From Cladorrhinum sp. PSN259 (Eukaryota > Ascomycota > Sordariomycetes > Sordariales > Podosporaceae): a DNA stretch of 32,598 nucleotides. Both the position numbers and the translations under genes were made by a program. This document shows, one piece after another, positions 21,029 through 32,498 of this stretch. Within the stretch, counting starts at the first letter, position 1. Each line of letters opens with the position of its first letter. The stretch spans positions 1-32,598 of the forward strand of contig MU867155.1 of NCBI GenBank assembly GCA_033725935.1, written 5' to 3'. The notes below the pieces were generated by a model that did no database searches, was not told the origin of the DNA, and saw only the letters and a list, made by a program, of their open reading frames with translations.

Positions 21029-22695
21029 GTTGGATTATTCGAGAATGCGGTGTTCAAAACAAATCTGGGTAATGCCGATCTTGACAAACCAGGATTTTGG
21101 CGACTAGGAAGTCGGGGCCAAGGTTGAACCGGCATACAGACACAGCAATATATACTTGTCCAACCATGGCTGGCAGCTTGCAAAGAAGGAGGGAAGAAAG
21201 CACACCATTCCGTCTAAATTTGGTTTGGATAGAAGCTGAGGGATTTCAGGGTCCATTGGCTCTATCCATCCTTACCATAGTATTCAACGTCATTGCCGGT
21301 CCGACGTCAACATCTCGGCCGGCTTGTGATGGACAAGCAGGGGGTGCAACCCCACAAAGTGAGCCAAGATTCACCATCAAAGATCGTGGATGCACAAATG
21401 CGGGAACCATGTGCGCAAGTGATTGGCCGCCGACCTCCACATGGTTGCAAATGCTGTAAATGAACAGGCATTAGTGCAACAGCCAGTGATGTGTTTCCGT
21501 TTGACCCCGATGCCGTTCCTGCGTGTGCTGCTGGGGCCATTGGCCGTTCAAGGGTCCAGATAACCGTTGATCATCTGGCAACCTTCGGGTGTAGACCCTC
21601 AGATCCGAACTTTTGAGGTCTAGTTTTGATGGTTGCGAAGATGATGCACCATGGCAGAGGGAAACCAATCGGGGAAATTGGTGAAACCACGGGGAAGACT
21701 TGAATGGTTTTACGGCGCCTGTCAGGAAATGAGTCTGTGTTACGGGTGACCCTCAAAGGTGGTCGTCTTGATCAATGCATGACAAGATTTGTTGGGGAAT
21801 AACATCCGACCTGATGTACAACGGTGTCCAGTGGACTGTGGCATCATCGTGAAGTGGAAACTTCGGGTGCGTCGTTGTGGTGCTTCCGTCTCGAACTTTC
21901 TGACAATGGGGGTTGTGAAGGGGAGAAGGAGGGTGCGAGGGTGTCATGCTACTAGAAGACTGTTCTCCTCGGCGTTAAAGGTGATTGCTTCGTCAGTTGC
22001 GAAAGAGCGGTATTAGGGAGGGGAAGGCCATTGTAATGAATTCAAAGGTGCCTTAGTGGATGGAAAGCAGAGGGAGCCAGAAGAAGCGGATACTATCATT
22101 GCAACTTCAGTGGATTGGGTGCCTGTTCATCATAATGATGTTGGAAAAGTCTCGCAGCATCTAATTGCTTTTAGAGATCAACCCTATGCCAATAGTTGCC
22201 AAATTAGACTTCCAGGCTTCTTCACATACAAGAGTTCTTTCGCAATAAACCTGGACTCGGAAAGATGGGAAAGGGGAAAAGGGAAAGAGCCAAGCTGAGT
22301 CAGCAAATTGATGGCTCTTTCAACAATCCAACAGTGAACCCCACTAATCACTGGCGGGCTGGGAGCCTGGGAGCCCGGTGGTTTTCACAGGGACCGAGAC
22401 AAGGATGTGGCCGCTTTTGGGGGCTCGGGGGGTGTGACGTGCGGTGATCATTGGTGCGCCAGCGGCAGCCTCCAGCAACGTCCAAAAAGCCTCCGAGCGT
22501 CGCGACATCACAGCTTTCCAAAAAGCATCACGCGTGCGGGGTCCCATCCATCTCGTCGACGAGTGGGAGACGCTTCGAGAAAACATTGCTTGCGACGCTC
22601 GACATGTGCTCGGCGTGACAAAACAAGGAACCTCGACGTTTCCAAGGATCCAAGGATACGGGTTGAACGTGTAAGGGGGACACGCGCGCTCAAAC
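21029..22695. promoter_or_regulatory. Divergent intergenic region, BTA1 and ADA3
   Basis: This 1.67-kb region separates two divergent start codons. Several CCAAT-type sites are visible (about 21253, 21422, 21538 and 21664). The ADA3-proximal 350 bp is GC-richer and contains short open frames upstream of the ADA3 start. I find no gene. The open frames of up to 183 codons at 22344-22895 run opposite the ADA3 start and are treated as shadows. Confidence 0.4.
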
Positions 22696-24952
22696 ATGGC
22701 TCCATCAAGCAGCAGCCAGAAGGGGCCTGGGAAGAAGGCTGGCGCCAGCGCTATCCGCCAGCAACAGCAACAGCAGCAGCAGCGTGAACGGAGCCGCAAC
22801 ACCACTCCGAGTGCTGTCCCGCCCTCTGCGAGTCTGCCGCCGATTGACGATGTTGATACCGAGACACTGGATCTCCGCTTCGAGCTGTTCCGCAATCTGA
22901 CCTACGAGGACATGGTCGATCCCTCCACTTCAAACACGGCCACACCTGATTCCAAAAGCCTCGACGGCATCCTCGCACGACTGCAGAAGCTGGGTGACAT
23001 AATTGAAAAAAGAGGTTTAACCTGCGACCGCGGAATGAGGCTGCTCGCAAAGAATCGTAAGGCGAGGATGGACGAGCTCGCTGTCGAGCGGGGGAGGGAG
23101 GAAGAGCGGAGGCAAAAAGAAGCCGACGAGGAAGATCGCGAGCAACGCAAGTCCAACAAGAAGAAGCGGAAGGCCACAGAAAACCTTGCCCCAGGCGGAA
23201 GCAACATAGGTCGGCAGCCATTTATTTCATCTCAGTTCTTTTTTATTCAATTGGTGCCCATGCGCATCGCTGCCCACAAATTACTGACTTTATCCAAAAC
23301 CAACAGAGCGCTCATCTCCCTTGCGAGAATCAACAGGAAAACCCCGAAAATTGTCGCGCGACAACGATTCGGCCAGTTCATCGCTGTCACCCGTTGCGCC
23401 AAGAACACCCAGTGCCATGGACGTCGACGACAAAACAAAAACAGAAGAAAACGAAGACAATGACGATGACGACGACTCGAGCTCTGATGATGGCCGACCT
23501 CCCCCTCCCGCTCGACCGCAAGCTAATACCTTCGGCGATGACCCTTCTACTTTCCCCGACCCAACCGTCTACGAGATCCTTCCTGTAAAGCCCGAAATGA
23601 CAGAAGACGAAATCAAGGAGATCTATTCAGTCGCAGTATATCCCAAAAGCGACCTCGCCGATTTGATTGCCGGTGACCCTCCCGACAAAGATTTCAGCAA
23701 CGCCAAGCCCAGTAATCAGATCAACTTCAGCACTTTCAGCACATACATAGAGCCCTACTTCCGGCCATTCACAGAGGAGGACCTTGCATTTCTCAGGGAA
23801 AGGGGCGAACGTGTGGCACCGTTTGTCATGCCCAAACGCGGGAAGAAGCACTATTCAGAGATCTGGGCCGAGGAAGACGGCGCCATGGCAATAGATTCAG
23901 CACAAGACAGGGAGAGGTTACCTCCCAACCAACCACGGGGTAACATTGAGAATATGGACGACGAGCTCGCCGAGACGGATAAGCTCTCGGTCGGCCCACT
24001 CCTTTCCAGACTCTTGTCCGCAATGCGACCAGAGAATCGAACGACTGCCGAAGACAAATCCGGCGGCGGAAATGGCGGCAATAGCGTGAATGCCGAGGGC
24101 GATGGCGGTGCAAACGGGATGAATGCCAGCTTTGACTTCAGCTTTGACACTACTACCAACCAGCCACCCCAGGCAAATGGTGCCAACGGTGTCAACGGTC
24201 AGGCCAATGGCGTCAACGGCGATGCCTCACAACCACCACAACCGCAGTCGCTGCCAGCAGCTACTTGTATGCCGGAATCTAACACTGAGGCATGGAAAAA
24301 GGCTACTCATCCTAAGCTGGATTATTCTCAAGTAGACGAGCGAATTAAGCAAGAGCTCAGACATATTGGATTCTTGCCTCTTCTCCCGCACGACCCCGCA
24401 AACCCTAGTGCCGCGCCTCAACCAGACCCGGCAGCCACGGCAGAGTACGATGGTCATTATGATGACGAGGTCGCTGCTCGTATTCGCCTCTTGCAAGCCC
24501 GCCTAAGGGAACAAGTCCTAGTAAACGGCGCCCGCAAGGCCCGCCTGACTGAATTAGTCAAGGAACGAATGGCGTACCAGGAGTACCAGACCATTCTGGA
24601 GGACTTGGACTCGCAGGTGCAGGCCGCATACCTCAAGAGGACCAGGACCATGGGTAAGAAGCCTAAGAAGGCTAGGCCGGGCCAGGGCGCGAATGCAGGT
24701 GCTGTTGCTGCGGCTGCTGCTGCGGCTGGTATGGCTAGACCGGGCATTGGGGATCTGACGAAGACTTTGATGGAGAGGAGACGGCGGTGGATCGAGAATA
24801 TCGGGACGGTGTTTGATGATGAGGGGCTTACTAAAGTGCCGAGGTTGGCGGATGGACCGGACAGTACGATCTTTAAGGCTGGGGAGATGGCTGAGTTGAT
24901 GAATAGGGAGAAGGAGGCTTGGGATGAGGAGGTTGAGGTTGAGGACGAGTAA
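22696..24952 (+). CDS. ada3: ADA3/NGG1, SAGA histone acetyltransferase module subunit, 2 exons
   Basis: Ada3 (Ngg1) links Gcn5 and Ada2 in the histone acetyltransferase module of the SAGA and ADA coactivator complexes. Exons are 22696-23209 and 23307-24952, giving 719 aa. The junction gives NIERSSPLRES. The acceptor (CAACAG, with CTGAC upstream) is good, but the donor GTCGGC is poor, so the exact 5' splice site is less certain than in the other genes. Exon 1 contains a glutamine run (residues 22-29), then LDLRFELFRNLTYEDM and a motif near GLTCDRGMRLLAKNRKAR, followed by a highly charged Glu/Arg coil typical of fungal Ngg1. The C-terminal Ada3 domain (about 540-700) has RIRLLQARLREQ and the basic TRTMGKKPKKAR. 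Between them lie Asp/Glu-, Pro- and Asn/Gly-rich linkers and a short Ala run. It converges on the DUF726 gene. Confidence 0.92.
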
Positions 24953-25456
24953 CAGCGAATTGTTTTAGAATGGGGGGGGGGTGGAATGTTTGCTTGATGT
25001 TTTGATATTGGGAGCGAAAATAGGGTACTCCCTTTAGGGAACCAACAGGACTGGCAATGGGATGAGGTTGGGAGTTTGCTGGCGTTCATGTTTTGCTATG
25101 GGACTATAGCCCAAGGAGCCTGGGCAATCGAAAAATACATTCCCGGGTTAGAGTATGTGTCCGGACCCAAGCCTATGGGGTCATGGCCCATGTTATTATA
25201 CATATCTGTCCTCCTCGTTGCACAAATGTAGCGTCTTGTTTCTTTCGAGTTCACATGTCTACAGCATGATGACCATGTATTCCGTACTTGCTCTTGGCCG
25301 TTTTGCTAGGAGCCTAGCCAAATTAGATAGGCTGTAATCAGCTCGGCATTTGGAGGAAACCAGACACTTTCTATCCAATAATTACAAGCAGCGTAAGATG
25401 TTATCTATACGTTAATACAAAATTCCCAATATCTCTCATTTATCAATCCATTTAAA
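24953..25456. other. Convergent 3' region, ADA3 and the DUF726 gene
   Basis: This 504-bp region lies between two stop codons. It holds a run of ten G at 24972-24981 just after ADA3 and AT-rich sequence toward the DUF726 stop, consistent with two 3' UTRs. No gene is seen. Confidence 0.4.
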
Positions 25457-28387
25457 TTAATCATCCATAGGTCTAGGATCAACAAACTCCAGATCCCCAT
25501 CCTCGTTATCCATCATCTTTATGCCGCCATACTCGCTCTCGTCATCCTCGCTCTCGTCGTAGTGATGATTATCATGCGAAGAAACCAGAGGCGGCAAGGT
25601 ATCGACACTCCTGTTAGCGGCAGTAGCAGTGGTAGTTCCGGCTGAAGGCATCACGGGGAATGTCTTGGCACGGTGGAAGGCGTTGCTGCCAGGGCGCGAC
25701 GACGGGAACAGCGGAGGGGAACTAGAAGCAGTGGCTCTGTCAATAACAGGAGGAGTAGGAGCAGCGGTGGTGGTGGCTGGACTTTTAGGCGTTTGTTGTT
25801 GTTGTTGTTGTTGTTGTTTTTGTTGCTGTTTTTGTCGTCCTGCTGCTGCTGTGAGGTCCTTGATGGCATTGTCGTTGGTAGTAGTTGGGGATGAGGATCG
25901 TGAGGGGGGATCAGAGAATGAAAATTTCCAGTTTTCCCAGTTGCCTGAAGGGGAGTCGCCTGGGGAAGGAGGTGAAAGAGTTGCGGGGTTGGTTGTTATG
26001 ATTCTCTTTTGTCCGGCCCCCGCTGGGTTCTGGAGGATACGGGGCCCTGTCCGGGCTTGCGGGGAAGACGTTTGGTTTCTTGTGGGAAGGTTGGATATCA
26101 AGGAGTTGGCAGAAGAAGAAGCCCGGAGGGGAGTTGTTGCGCTTCTGTTGATGGTTGTTCTTGGGGGCTGGGGCTGGGGCTGGGTTGGTTTCGGGGTAGT
26201 GGTCATTTGCTTGACCGGTGCCATGGATGATGGTGCTCTCTGGGACTGCTGGCTCAGGCTGGTGTCCGATGAATTAAGCGGTGCCATGAAGGATGACGGT
26301 CCTGGAGGGCTGTACATGGGAGGCGGTTCGGAAATGGTAAGTTCGTCAAAGTCGATGAGACTGCCAGCTCCAGCTTGTTTCTGCGTCAGGCTCTCCAGTG
26401 TGATGGAATCCTGATCGAGTTCGACGGCATCATCGTCTTTCTCAATAGACTCCTCAACTCCTTTGATAACCGGGAGTCCGCAACGGGCTAGTATCTTCTC
26501 GATGATACCGGCATACCGCATATGCCCTTGAACCTGCTCGCTCAGGTTGATGTTTTCAACCCCGTTAATGTCCTTGATTTCTTGCAAACCGGCAACTCCA
26601 AGTTGAATGGATGTTGTGCGGTACAAGAAAGCAAGAAGATAATCGTTTTGCGAGTAGACATTGAACATCTTTCCCGAGACGACGCTACGTATCTCTTGCC
26701 AGTGGTGTCGATTCGATGGAACAGGCGCCCCAATGAAGACAACATTGTCAACCAAACCAAAGGCTTGACGCCTTGCCAGCGATTGGAGACAAGAATTAAT
26801 GACTCTCGCGCCTAGCGAGTACCCTACGAGGGTGACGGGTCTTTCACCTTGTACTTTGTTAATTAGTGCATCGGCCAAAATTTCACCAGCCTTTTCAGAC
26901 CTATTCTTGGCAAGGTTAAAGGGGTTGTCCACAGCCGAAGCTGCGGATAACAGATACGCCGGCCAGAGAGCTCCCCACATTGTCGCCAGCACGGTCCGTT
27001 TCAGAATCTCCATCTTAACGGTGCTCCATGCGTAAGAATGAACCAGTTCTTTGAGTGATTGTCCAAGTCCGAGAAGGCTCTTCATCTCGTACCGGAGGGC
27101 AAAAACCTCAGAGTCGTCAGCGAGGTATCTCCAAGGCTTTGTAACATCTTCCTTCGATTCCAGCCACCCGTTGATGCCGATAGTGAGCCTCAACCGTCTC
27201 TTATTGGCGTCGGTGTCTCCTGGTCTGCCTCCAGTGCCCCATTCGTCTTTCAGAGGTATGAATTTGAAGTCCTCGACATCTCGTGCATATTTATCAATTA
27301 TTCCTCCCTGAATGTTGTTAGTTGGAAAGAGAGCAGACAACAAGAAAAGTCAGCTTACCGTCATGCGAGCTCCAAACGCACCAAACAACGTGCCTACTAG
27401 TGCGCCATTCATCCAAAACACTCCCAGAAACGAAGCAACACCCCCCAAACCGACAGAACCCATGACCCCTCCAATGGCTCCAGCAACAATCGGCGCCGCC
27501 AACCCTCCCGTTACACCTATAAGTGCTGCCCCTGCAACCGACGCCAGTCCAACCTTGAGGAATCGGTGCGCCTGGGATTGTTGCTTCCTCTTCTCGATCT
27601 CTTTATTGGCAGACATGGTCCTCTGTTCTTGACCCTGGCCTTGTCTTGCAGCCTCGGCAGAACCCTCCACCATGGCCTTTGCGACCTCGACCTCTTCATT
27701 ATTCACCATCTCTAACGGCAATTCTAATGCAGACGCAAGATACACCACCAGTGCTCTCGACTCGCCACTGTAATGCCCAGAAGACAACAAAACCAACAAA
27801 ACACAGCTCAGTGCCTCAGCCCGATCCTCGTACGCGAGAGTGGCAAGGCGTGTTGGGATAGCATGCCAGTGTGCCTGGAGACGAGCAACGGATTTCTTTC
27901 TCTCAAGCTCCTCGTCATTTTCTCTGGCAGGCGCGAACCCATCACCAAAGTCAATAAGACTGTCTGCTGCCGCCGCCGCCCTTTTACGCTGAGCCATGCG
28001 TTCGTTACGTTTTCTCCGTTCGTCGAGGGTCTTGGCGTTATCTTGCTCAGCCAAAAGGTCCTTCAGTTTAGTGAGGGCATCTTTGCGCCAGGCGTCAAAG
28101 TGCTGGAGCGCAGCAGCTCGGAGGCGCACGAGCCCGGGGCTAGGTTGGAAGCCATTGTTTCCTCTGGGTGAAGGTGTAGCGATGATGCTGCTGCCTTGGG
28201 CGTTAGGGTCGATAGAGATGAGTGGGTTACTATCGGATGATGGTGTTGTCGGCGGTGGTGAGTCTTTGAACTCAAGCTGAGAGCGCATGTAGCTCGTGAC
28301 TTCGATCAGAAGGCTGTAGAGCGCTCTCCGGCGTGCGTGGTTGAGGACGGTGTGGACATGGCGGGGCTCATTGGCGAGTGGCGCCAT
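25457..28387 (-). CDS. DUF726/TMCO4-like membrane alpha/beta hydrolase, 2 exons
   Basis: Protein of 959 aa from minus-strand exons 28387-27359 and 27307-25457. The 51-bp intron has GTAAGC, CTAAC and CAG, and its removal joins ARMT to GGIIDKYARDVEDF, a conserved stretch of the DUF726 family (yeast YFL034W/Mil1, human TMCO4). Exon 1 has a basic N-terminal helical part, a linker, and a Gly/Ala-rich hydrophobic region at about 277-343 able to form two membrane helices. The hydrolase core follows, with GYSLGAR at 505-511 giving a GXSXG nucleophile elbow (Ser507) and FIGAP downstream. Residues from about 640 on are a disordered Ser/Pro/Thr tail with a glutamine run encoded mostly by CAA, ending in an acidic patch. 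A lipase-like or membrane-trafficking role is inferred from the fold; no substrate is known. It is divergent from the RING gene. Confidence 0.9.
25796..25834. repeat. Imperfect CAA/CAG trinucleotide repeat encoding polyglutamine
   Basis: TTG/CTG repeats on the + strand encode a Gln-rich run, with interspersed Lys, in the C-terminal tail of the DUF726 protein. Tracts of this kind often vary in length between strains. A similar but shorter CAG/CAA run encodes residues 22-29 of ADA3 at about 22759-22782. Confidence 0.8.
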
Positions 28388-30128
28388 GATGATTTAGGGG
28401 TCCTACTTCTCTCACTTCTCTTGTTGTGATTAATTGAGTATAATTAGAGGCCTCATGATTTACATGGCAGTTCTATTCTTAAAGGTGGCATGTAGATAAT
28501 TTTGAAGAGTTTGACTTTGGTTTGTGTACTCTAGAAAATAGAGTGCCTAATTGGTGCCAAGCCTGTCAAGCAAATAGTGTACTGGAATGCGCCCCTCTTC
28601 GCCCAGCTGAGCAAATCAATCAGCCAGTCACCCAGTCCATGACCGTTACAAGAAAATAGGGGTCCGAGGTGGATTTGGCACCCAACACACAAATGCGAGG
28701 AGCCTGCACAGTATGGTTACACCACCTGGCTTTTGTGGAAAGGCAGACGCGCCTCATCTTTGAAATCTGATTGACGCGCACGCTCAATTCCGTCATTGAC
28801 CCGTAATTAATTCTGCCTCCAGTTGGGTGTTGGTAAGGAGGCCGTACCGTAAGTAGAGATGTGATGGGAGGTTTCTTTGACCGCTGAATACAACCCCGCA
28901 CTCTTAATCTGCATCTCTGATCTCACCGACAGCCCAAAGACCAGTGAAGGCCAAAGAGTTAACAGGACGTGAAACCTGCTGATCCGTACCCGCTTTCAAT
29001 GAAATAAAAAAAACCAAGATACCAAAGACGGGCCCGCCCGGCTTAGCCTTGGGAGATATCGTGTGACTGTTGGTCGGGTGTCAGCAAGAGCAAAAACAAC
29101 GGGCCGTCAGAGCGGACAGCCGTTACGTGCTGTGTCGAGCGGTGGTCGTTTGATAGGGGGCTAATGGCTTGACTAATATATATGTAGCTGCATCTGATAT
29201 CAGCGAGTTTATCTCCCGCGGCAGCCCAGATCTGTGATCTCACATTCTATTTTCTCCCTGCTTCTGAGACATGCAGAGAAAAACAGGAGAAATCCATCCG
29301 CTCGGTAAAAACACCCCAAAAGGGCCAGGGCGCCCCTCCAGTGACCTCCACAAAAGACCGCAGTGGCCGTGTCTTCCGAGCGCCGGGGACAGCACAAGTC
29401 CTATACTACTCTGTTTAGCGGGGGTAGCTAATTGATTTGTCGACAACTCTATTTGCATCGGGTCCCATCGATGAGGTGGCAGTCAGTCCAACGTCCTTTC
29501 ATACTAAAAAGGTGTGGCACTTTACACGGCACGGTGCCATTGCCGTCAACTTCGGTTACAGGTACTTTTAAAGGGGGGGGTGGAAGCGTTCAAAAGAACG
29601 GGAGGGTGGAACCTGGGTGGAAAGCTGATAATAATCATTGACTGTGGAAGGAACAACGCGGGTGGAAGCAAGCAGGGCAGACTTGGCACCTGGACCCCGG
29701 TCTGCCAATCCTCCGAGTCTCCACGCTCCACTGGTCGCCGCTGGGTCTTCCCCATTCATTAATTCTTGGCTTTCCGCTCTCTCTTTCTAGATTGCCCTGA
29801 ATCTTTCCATCAGCCGTCATCAGCCCGAAACCCTCATTCGCAAAACTTTGATCGTCTCCAGGTCTCCGCGTGCGGCACGCTTCTTGTCCCGACGGATGCT
29901 CCTTTCGCCGCCTTGGGGGCTTGTTGCAGCCCCCTTTGCGATGCTCAACAATGTCCATGTGTAGGTTCACCCCAGCGTCCCCTCTTTCAAGGTTGACCCT
30001 CTTGACACTCTCTTGGCAATTGGGATCCCCATCCCCGGAGCGGGTGAGGTTATCGCATCTTAGCCTGGGCCAAGCTTTTTGCCAAGCCCGGGGTAGATTG
30101 TCATGACCCGGTTACTGACGTCTCACAG
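28388..30128. promoter_or_regulatory. Divergent intergenic region, DUF726 and RING genes
   Basis: About 1.7 kb between the DUF726 start and the first firmly placed exon of the RING gene. It must contain both promoters and the missing 5' end of the RING gene. A run of eight G lies at 29573-29580. Sequence from about 29760 is CT-rich, like a fungal leader. Candidate starts for the RING gene lie at 29896 and 29951, and a codon-like open stretch lies at 29965-30043. No other gene is recognised. Confidence 0.4.
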
Positions 30129-31908
30129 CCGTCGATGAGATCCGCAATGTTGTGTATGTACATTAACATCTCCTACATATGCAGCCACGGGATTGATTTC
30201 TAACATAGAGACAGCCTGCTGTTCAGCAATCCTTCCTGGTTCGGCGCAGGGACCATCTCGAGCACAGTCATCAGGAACGTCACGAACCTGTCGAGCGAGA
30301 TCGCATACTCCGCTCGTTATACAGGAAACACCACTGTGCTCTCCACCAGGTTCGCCGGCACCACCAACGGCGTCATACAGGGACTTCTATATGTGCCCTC
30401 TCTCCCCGCTGGCGACTCCTGCGTCAGCGAGTCTTCGGTTCATGTTCCCTCAAGCGCTGTCAGACAGACCAACCTCCCTCCCACCAACTATCATCTAATC
30501 GCCCTTGCGCCATGGATCAGCCCTCAGTGTGCCAGAGCGTACATGGCCGTTGCCAGGACAGCACCTGTGCGTGGGTTCATCTTTTACGTACCAGGAAATT
30601 CCAGCGAGGCTCCACCGCCTGCCGATGACCCTCAGTGGGTTGTCGAGGAAGCGGCCCAGTGGAGGGCCCAGACCGGGTATCCGGTCTTTGCCGTGTCCGC
30701 CCTGGCCGGTCAGGTCATGATGCAACATCTTAGCTTGTACTCAGGCAACCTGACCGAAGTGCCATTTGGACAAAACATATCAGACCGCTTCAAAGCTGAT
30801 CCAACAGACTACGTCCGGATATGGACCGAACTAACCATCAGGACGCCACCTTCGGGCTTTGCGACTTGGGTATATGTTCTCATCGTGCTGGGCGTCCTGC
30901 TGGTTGTCATCGCGACAGCGGCTTTCCTGATGCATTTTGCCCACGGCCGTCGGCGAGCATCATTACGTCGACGAGTCCTGTCGGGTGAGGTCAACCTGGA
31001 AGCATTGGGCATTAAGAGGCTCACTGTGCCAATGGACCACATCCAAACATTTCCCTTATTTACATATCACTACGAGCCGGATGTCATAAGTCCTCCCACG
31101 TCCCCACAATCTCCTTCCCGGACTCGGAACAAAAGAAGACAAAGCCGGGAACAACAGTCACAACCTCGAACATCTGATCAAAACAATAATACTAGCAACA
31201 TGCCTCGAGGGGCCTCGCGGTCCGCAACTTTATCCGTGTCTGAAGAGAAGACATCATCATCAGACGTGACATCCACAAGTTACCAGCCGTTTTGTGAAAT
31301 ATGTCTTGAGCCATATCAGAACCGTGCCACCATTATTCGAGAGCTTCCTTGCGGACACATCTTTCATCCGGAATGCGTCGACGAGTTTTTGAACGAGATC
31401 AGCTCGCTCTGTCCCCTATGCAAAGCCAGCATGCTTCCGCCTGGATACTGTCCAAAGATTACCAATAGCATGGTGCGGAAGGAATTCGCTATTCGACAAA
31501 TCAGGGGTCGGATTGACGATGATAATGGGGAGCAGGATATTGGTGAAGATGAGCAGCAAAACCAAAGAGGTGGTAGCCGCCGTTGGACGTCGGCATTTAC
31601 GAACCGACTCTTCGCTGTGAGCCCGTCGTCGTCAACGTCGACTGAATTGCAGGAGACGAAACCACCCCACTCATCACAACCCCAGTTACAAAAGTGCGTT
31701 GCCGCTGGTGGTAGCGGCGATAATCGAGCTCTGGCAAGAGAGCGGATGAGGGAACTTGCCGGAACTGAAATGGATGATGATGACGACCTGGGTGATGATG
31801 GTTCTACAAGATGTGAGTCCGGGTCATTGCCATGGATGTACACGCATGGTGCTGACAACCTCGGCAGGGAAACGCATGCGTAATAGGGTCTTCCCTGGAT
31901 TTCGCTAA
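30129..31908 (+). CDS. Transmembrane RING-H2 E3 ubiquitin ligase, PA-TM-RING-like; 5' end unresolved
   Basis: Probable endomembrane ubiquitin ligase. Supported exons are 30129-30153, 30215-31812 and 31868-31908. The first junction gives VDEIRNVVLLFSNPSW. The last intron (55 bp; GTGAGT, GCTGAC, GGCAG) replaces a spurious stop at 31883 and yields the tail TRWKRMRNRVFPGFR. The N-terminal part carries six N-glycosylation sequons (NVT, NLS, NTT, NSS, NLT, NIS), all before a single membrane helix at about 30864-30941, so it faces the lumen. A basic stretch (HGRRRASLRRR) follows, then a Ser/Gln/Asn-rich linker, then a RING-H2 at 31293-31421 (CEIC ... CGHIFH ... CPLC). The architecture resembles PA-TM-RING proteases-associated ligases, but I cannot confirm a PA domain. 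No start codon with a signal peptide can be joined in frame, so the coordinates begin at the first firm exon. Confidence 0.82.
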
Positions 31909-32498
31909 ACCCTGCAACAGCATTTTGTTTATCTGATTTTCATAATTTTGGTTTCTGCGTAGTTGATGATGGGCGATGGATGATACCCCTTGCATTTCTA
32001 TTCTTTTCTTCATGTCAAATTTCCATATGTTGGGGTTTTTATGTATAGATGACCATCATTATCATGAGTTGGGCGTTACTAGTGGGTTCGCAAAAAAAGA
32101 GCTTTGAATTTTTGGATATTCTTGTGGTCGTCAAGTCCGGGAAAGGGAAAGGGATTATCATTTTGAAAGTACAGTCGTTGGTTTATTTGCGCCGTTTCGA
32201 CGATGAATAGCGACTCAACAGCGAATAAATACTAATTGGAAACCACAGAGGAGAACGCAGGCAGTACCTATGAGAATACTAATGGAAACAAACGACAACC
32301 AACAAAAATGTGATCCAATCACCAATTCTCGACACCTAATGATATGTCCCAACCAAGTATGAATTACCCCGTAGCAAGTAGTTTAGAAAAACAAAGCAAA
32401 ATGGTAGGCAATTGCTCTCCACAGCAAAACTATGCTAACATAGAGATATAACAAACGTGAAGAGATATCGAAATAACCGAATCTCTTGCTCTCGATTT
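31909..32498. other. Downstream of the RING gene, no gene seen
   Basis: 590 bp of AT-rich sequence between the RING gene stop and the right-hand microsatellite. The first 150 bp or so is probably 3' UTR. I see no open frame or RNA gene that I would defend. Confidence 0.4.

Noticed and set aside
22344..22895. 183-codon open frame on the - strand at the ADA3 start
   Set aside because: It contains a Cys run that mirrors the ADA3 CAG repeat. It overlaps the real exon and the promoter and shows no domain.
25629..26414. 261-codon open frame on the + strand
   Set aside because: It lies wholly opposite the DUF726 protein's low-complexity tail. Its runs of Cys, Val and Gly mirror the Gln, Ser and Pro codons of the real strand.
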